A DNA stretch of 64,000 bases from the NCBI GenBank assembly GCA_039649115.1, contig JBBWZQ010000386.1:12407-76406 (forward strand), written 5' to 3'. The translations under genes were made by a program, and so were the position numbers. Shown here in pieces: positions 62,919 through 64,000 of this stretch (positions are counted from its first letter, which is position 1; each line of letters opens with the position of its first letter). The notes under the pieces are model-generated. The model was not told the origin of the DNA and did no database searches. It saw only the letters and a program-made list of their open reading frames with translations. Source of the DNA: DATEJJ01 sp039649115. Its GTDB lineage: Bacteria > Actinomycetota > Actinomycetes > Mycobacteriales > Micromonosporaceae.

Positions 62919-63847
62919 CCGCCGTCGAAGAAGTCACCGCACCCGCGCCCGCCGGTACGGCGGTACCCGTGGTGTGGCGGCCCGTGCCGTACCGGATGCC
63001 GCCACCGCCCCTACCGGCCGGTGCCTCGATCGCGGTGCGGGTCGCGGCCGCCCTCGCCGTGGTCGCGGCGTGGTGCGCGCTCTACCTGTTCGCGCTCAGC
63101 GGCCTGCAGGCCGCCCGCGGCCAGCAGGTGCTGTACGAGCAGTTGCGCGTGAACATCGCGCAGGCCACCGAACGGATCGGCGGCACGATCCCGCCCGGCA
63201 CCGCGGTGGCGCTCATCGAGGCGCCCAGCGTCGGCCTGCGGTACGTGGTCGTCGAGGGCACCGCAGCCGGCGACCTGCGGGTCGGGCCGGGGCACCGCCG
63301 GGACACCCCGCTGCCGGGGCAGGCCGGCGTCAGCCTGGTCTACGGTCGCGCGGTCAGCTTCGGCGGCCCGTTCCGGCGCGTCACCCAGCTGCGTACCGGT
63401 GACACCATCACGGTCACCACCGGGCAGGGCACGTTCAACTACCGTGTCGACCGGGTACGCCGCGCCGGCGACCCGGTGCCGGACCAGCTCTCCACCGGCC
63501 AGGGCCGGCTCACCCTGGTGACCGCGGAGGGGGTGAGCTGGCGGGCCGGCTGGGTGCCCAACCAGGTGGTGTACGTCGACTCGACGCTGCTCAACACCCC
63601 GGTACCCGCGCCGTCCGGCCGGCCGTCGGCGGTGCCGCACGCCGAGGAGGCGCTGCAGCCGGACCCCGGTGGCCTCGTTCCCCTGGTGCTGTGGCTGCAG
63701 TTGCTGGTGCTCGCGACCGGGGGAGCCGCGTGGGCCTGGCTGCGCTGGGGCAGCGCGCAGACCTGGCTGGCCGGGCTGCCGCTGATCCTGCTGGCCCTGT
63801 GGGGCGCGAGCCAGAGCGCGAGCCAGCTGCTGCCCAACCTGATCTGA
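62915..63847 (+). CDS. Sortase-fold protein lacking the catalytic His, Cys and Arg
   Basis: 310 residues. A Pro-rich cytoplasmic head, helix near 40-63, sortase-like barrel (about 75-225) and a C-terminal helix pair. The stretch [19 protein letters not shown] aligns with the start of sortase catalytic domains, but the following AGHR motif is VYGR (His replaced by Gly144) and the TLxTC motif is TLVTA (Cys replaced by Ala204); the usual Arg strand reads [11 protein letters not shown] with no Arg. It therefore cannot act as a transpeptidase by the known mechanism. None of the cluster's surface proteins has an LPxTG-type signal. A scaffolding or chaperone role is inference. Confidence 0.82.
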   Translation: MTAVEEVTAPAPAGTAVPVVWRPVPYRMPPPPLPAGASIAVRVAAALAVVAAWCALYLFALSGLQAARGQQVLYEQLRVNIAQATERIGGTIPPGTAVALIEAPSVGLRYVVVEGTAAGDLRVGPGHRRDTPLPGQAGVSLVYGRAVSFGGPFRRVTQLRTGDTITVTTGQGTFNYRVDRVRRAGDPVPDQLSTGQGRLTLVTAEGVSWRAGWVPNQVVYVDSTLLNTPVPAPSGRPSAVPHAEEALQPDPGGLVPLVLWLQLLVLATGGAAWAWLRWGSAQTWLAGLPLILLALWGASQSASQLLPNLI

Positions 63848-63854
63848 CCCCGAC

Positions 63855-63871
63855 CCCGCCTCGCGGGTGTT
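63855..63871 (+). terminator. Small terminator after the surface cluster
   Basis: Short CCCGC/GCGGG stem with a three-to-seven-base loop followed by TGTTT, about eight bases after the last stop of the cluster. Weak but well placed. Confidence 0.4.
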
Positions 63872-63882
63872 TGCTGGTTTCC

Positions 63883-64000
63883 ATGCCATTGGAAGGTGAG
63901 TACGCGCCGAGCCCGGCGCAGTGGGTCCGCGACCAGGTCGAACGGTACGAGTCTTCGGGCGGCACCGCGGGCACGACGCTGCGGGGCATGCCGGTGGTCC
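63883..64000 (+). CDS. Deazaflavin-dependent nitroreductase family protein (DDN-like), 5' part
   Basis: The first 39 codons are visible: [11 protein letters not shown], then [20 protein letters not shown] and RGMPVV, the characteristic opening of actinobacterial F420-dependent DDN/DUF385 proteins. These bind coenzyme F420 and reduce quinones or nitro compounds; that fits an F420-producing actinomycete. The ATG at 63883 lacks a strong ribosome-binding site. The rest is outside the window. Confidence 0.85.
   Translation, partial: MPLEGEYAPSPAQWVRDQVERYESSGGTAGTTLRGMPVV

Noticed and set aside
1..64000. tRNA, rRNA, CRISPR, integrase or transposase genes
   Set aside because: Looked for TTCGA-type T-arms, spaced repeats and DDE or integrase motifs in the translated frames; none convincing.

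Overview
This is high-GC actinobacterial DNA. GTG and TTG starts are common, third codon positions are nearly all G or C, and many neighbouring genes overlap by four bases. The gene set (cytochrome bd, CBM2-linked cellulases, DUF574 methyltransferase, RNHCP protein, DUF3303, PPK2, LuxR ATPase regulators) fits a saprophytic filamentous actinomycete, probably Micromonosporaceae. That placement is inference. No rRNA, tRNA, CRISPR array, transposase or phage gene was seen.

Positions 1-29344 are dominated by secreted or cytoplasmic carbohydrate-active enzymes: a GH29 fucosidase, GH2 and GH35 beta-galactosidases, a GH6 cellulase with CBM2, a clan GH-A hydrolase flanked by two CBM2 domains, a glucoamylase-like enzyme with RTX repeats, and a GH3 beta-glucosidase. 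Together they suggest attack on cellulose and on galactosylated or fucosylated side chains of plant hemicellulose. Interspersed are a transglutaminase-like protein, a GT4 glycosyltransferase overlapping a putative (alpha/alpha)6-barrel protein, cydAB, a TetR regulator divergent from an NTF2-like gene across a 24-bp palindrome, and a large GT39-like membrane protein.

Positions 29371-49155 are mixed housekeeping and accessory genes: a CoA-transferase, BCP peroxiredoxin, two methyltransferases, a cysteine dioxygenase-rhodanese pair, a PLP decarboxylase, a LuxR-type ATPase regulator, an orphan family 5 solute-binding lipoprotein, an SGNH hydrolase, an alpha/beta hydrolase, PPK2, a STAS protein and a double-RCK channel-like protein. 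A 55-bp repeat occurs twice: once in frame inside the GH2 gene and once between genes. A 21-bp core of it is also found inside the GT39-like gene. A short ankyrin-repeat gene remnant lies at 32689-32811.

Positions 49256-63847 hold the most unusual region, an eleven-gene same-strand cluster. It combines a Pst-type ABC transporter (pstB, pstC, pstA) with three periplasmic-binding-protein-like surface proteins, a WxL-like cell-wall protein, a DUF916-like partner, two further membrane-anchored surface proteins, and a sortase homologue that appears to have lost its catalytic His, Cys and Arg. Three of the proteins share a domain I do not recognise. Tight overlaps suggest translational coupling in two blocks, and a strong hairpin follows the WxL gene. 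I propose it as a candidate undescribed cell-surface capture and uptake assembly; its substrate is unknown. The window ends in the start of a DDN/nitroreductase-family gene.
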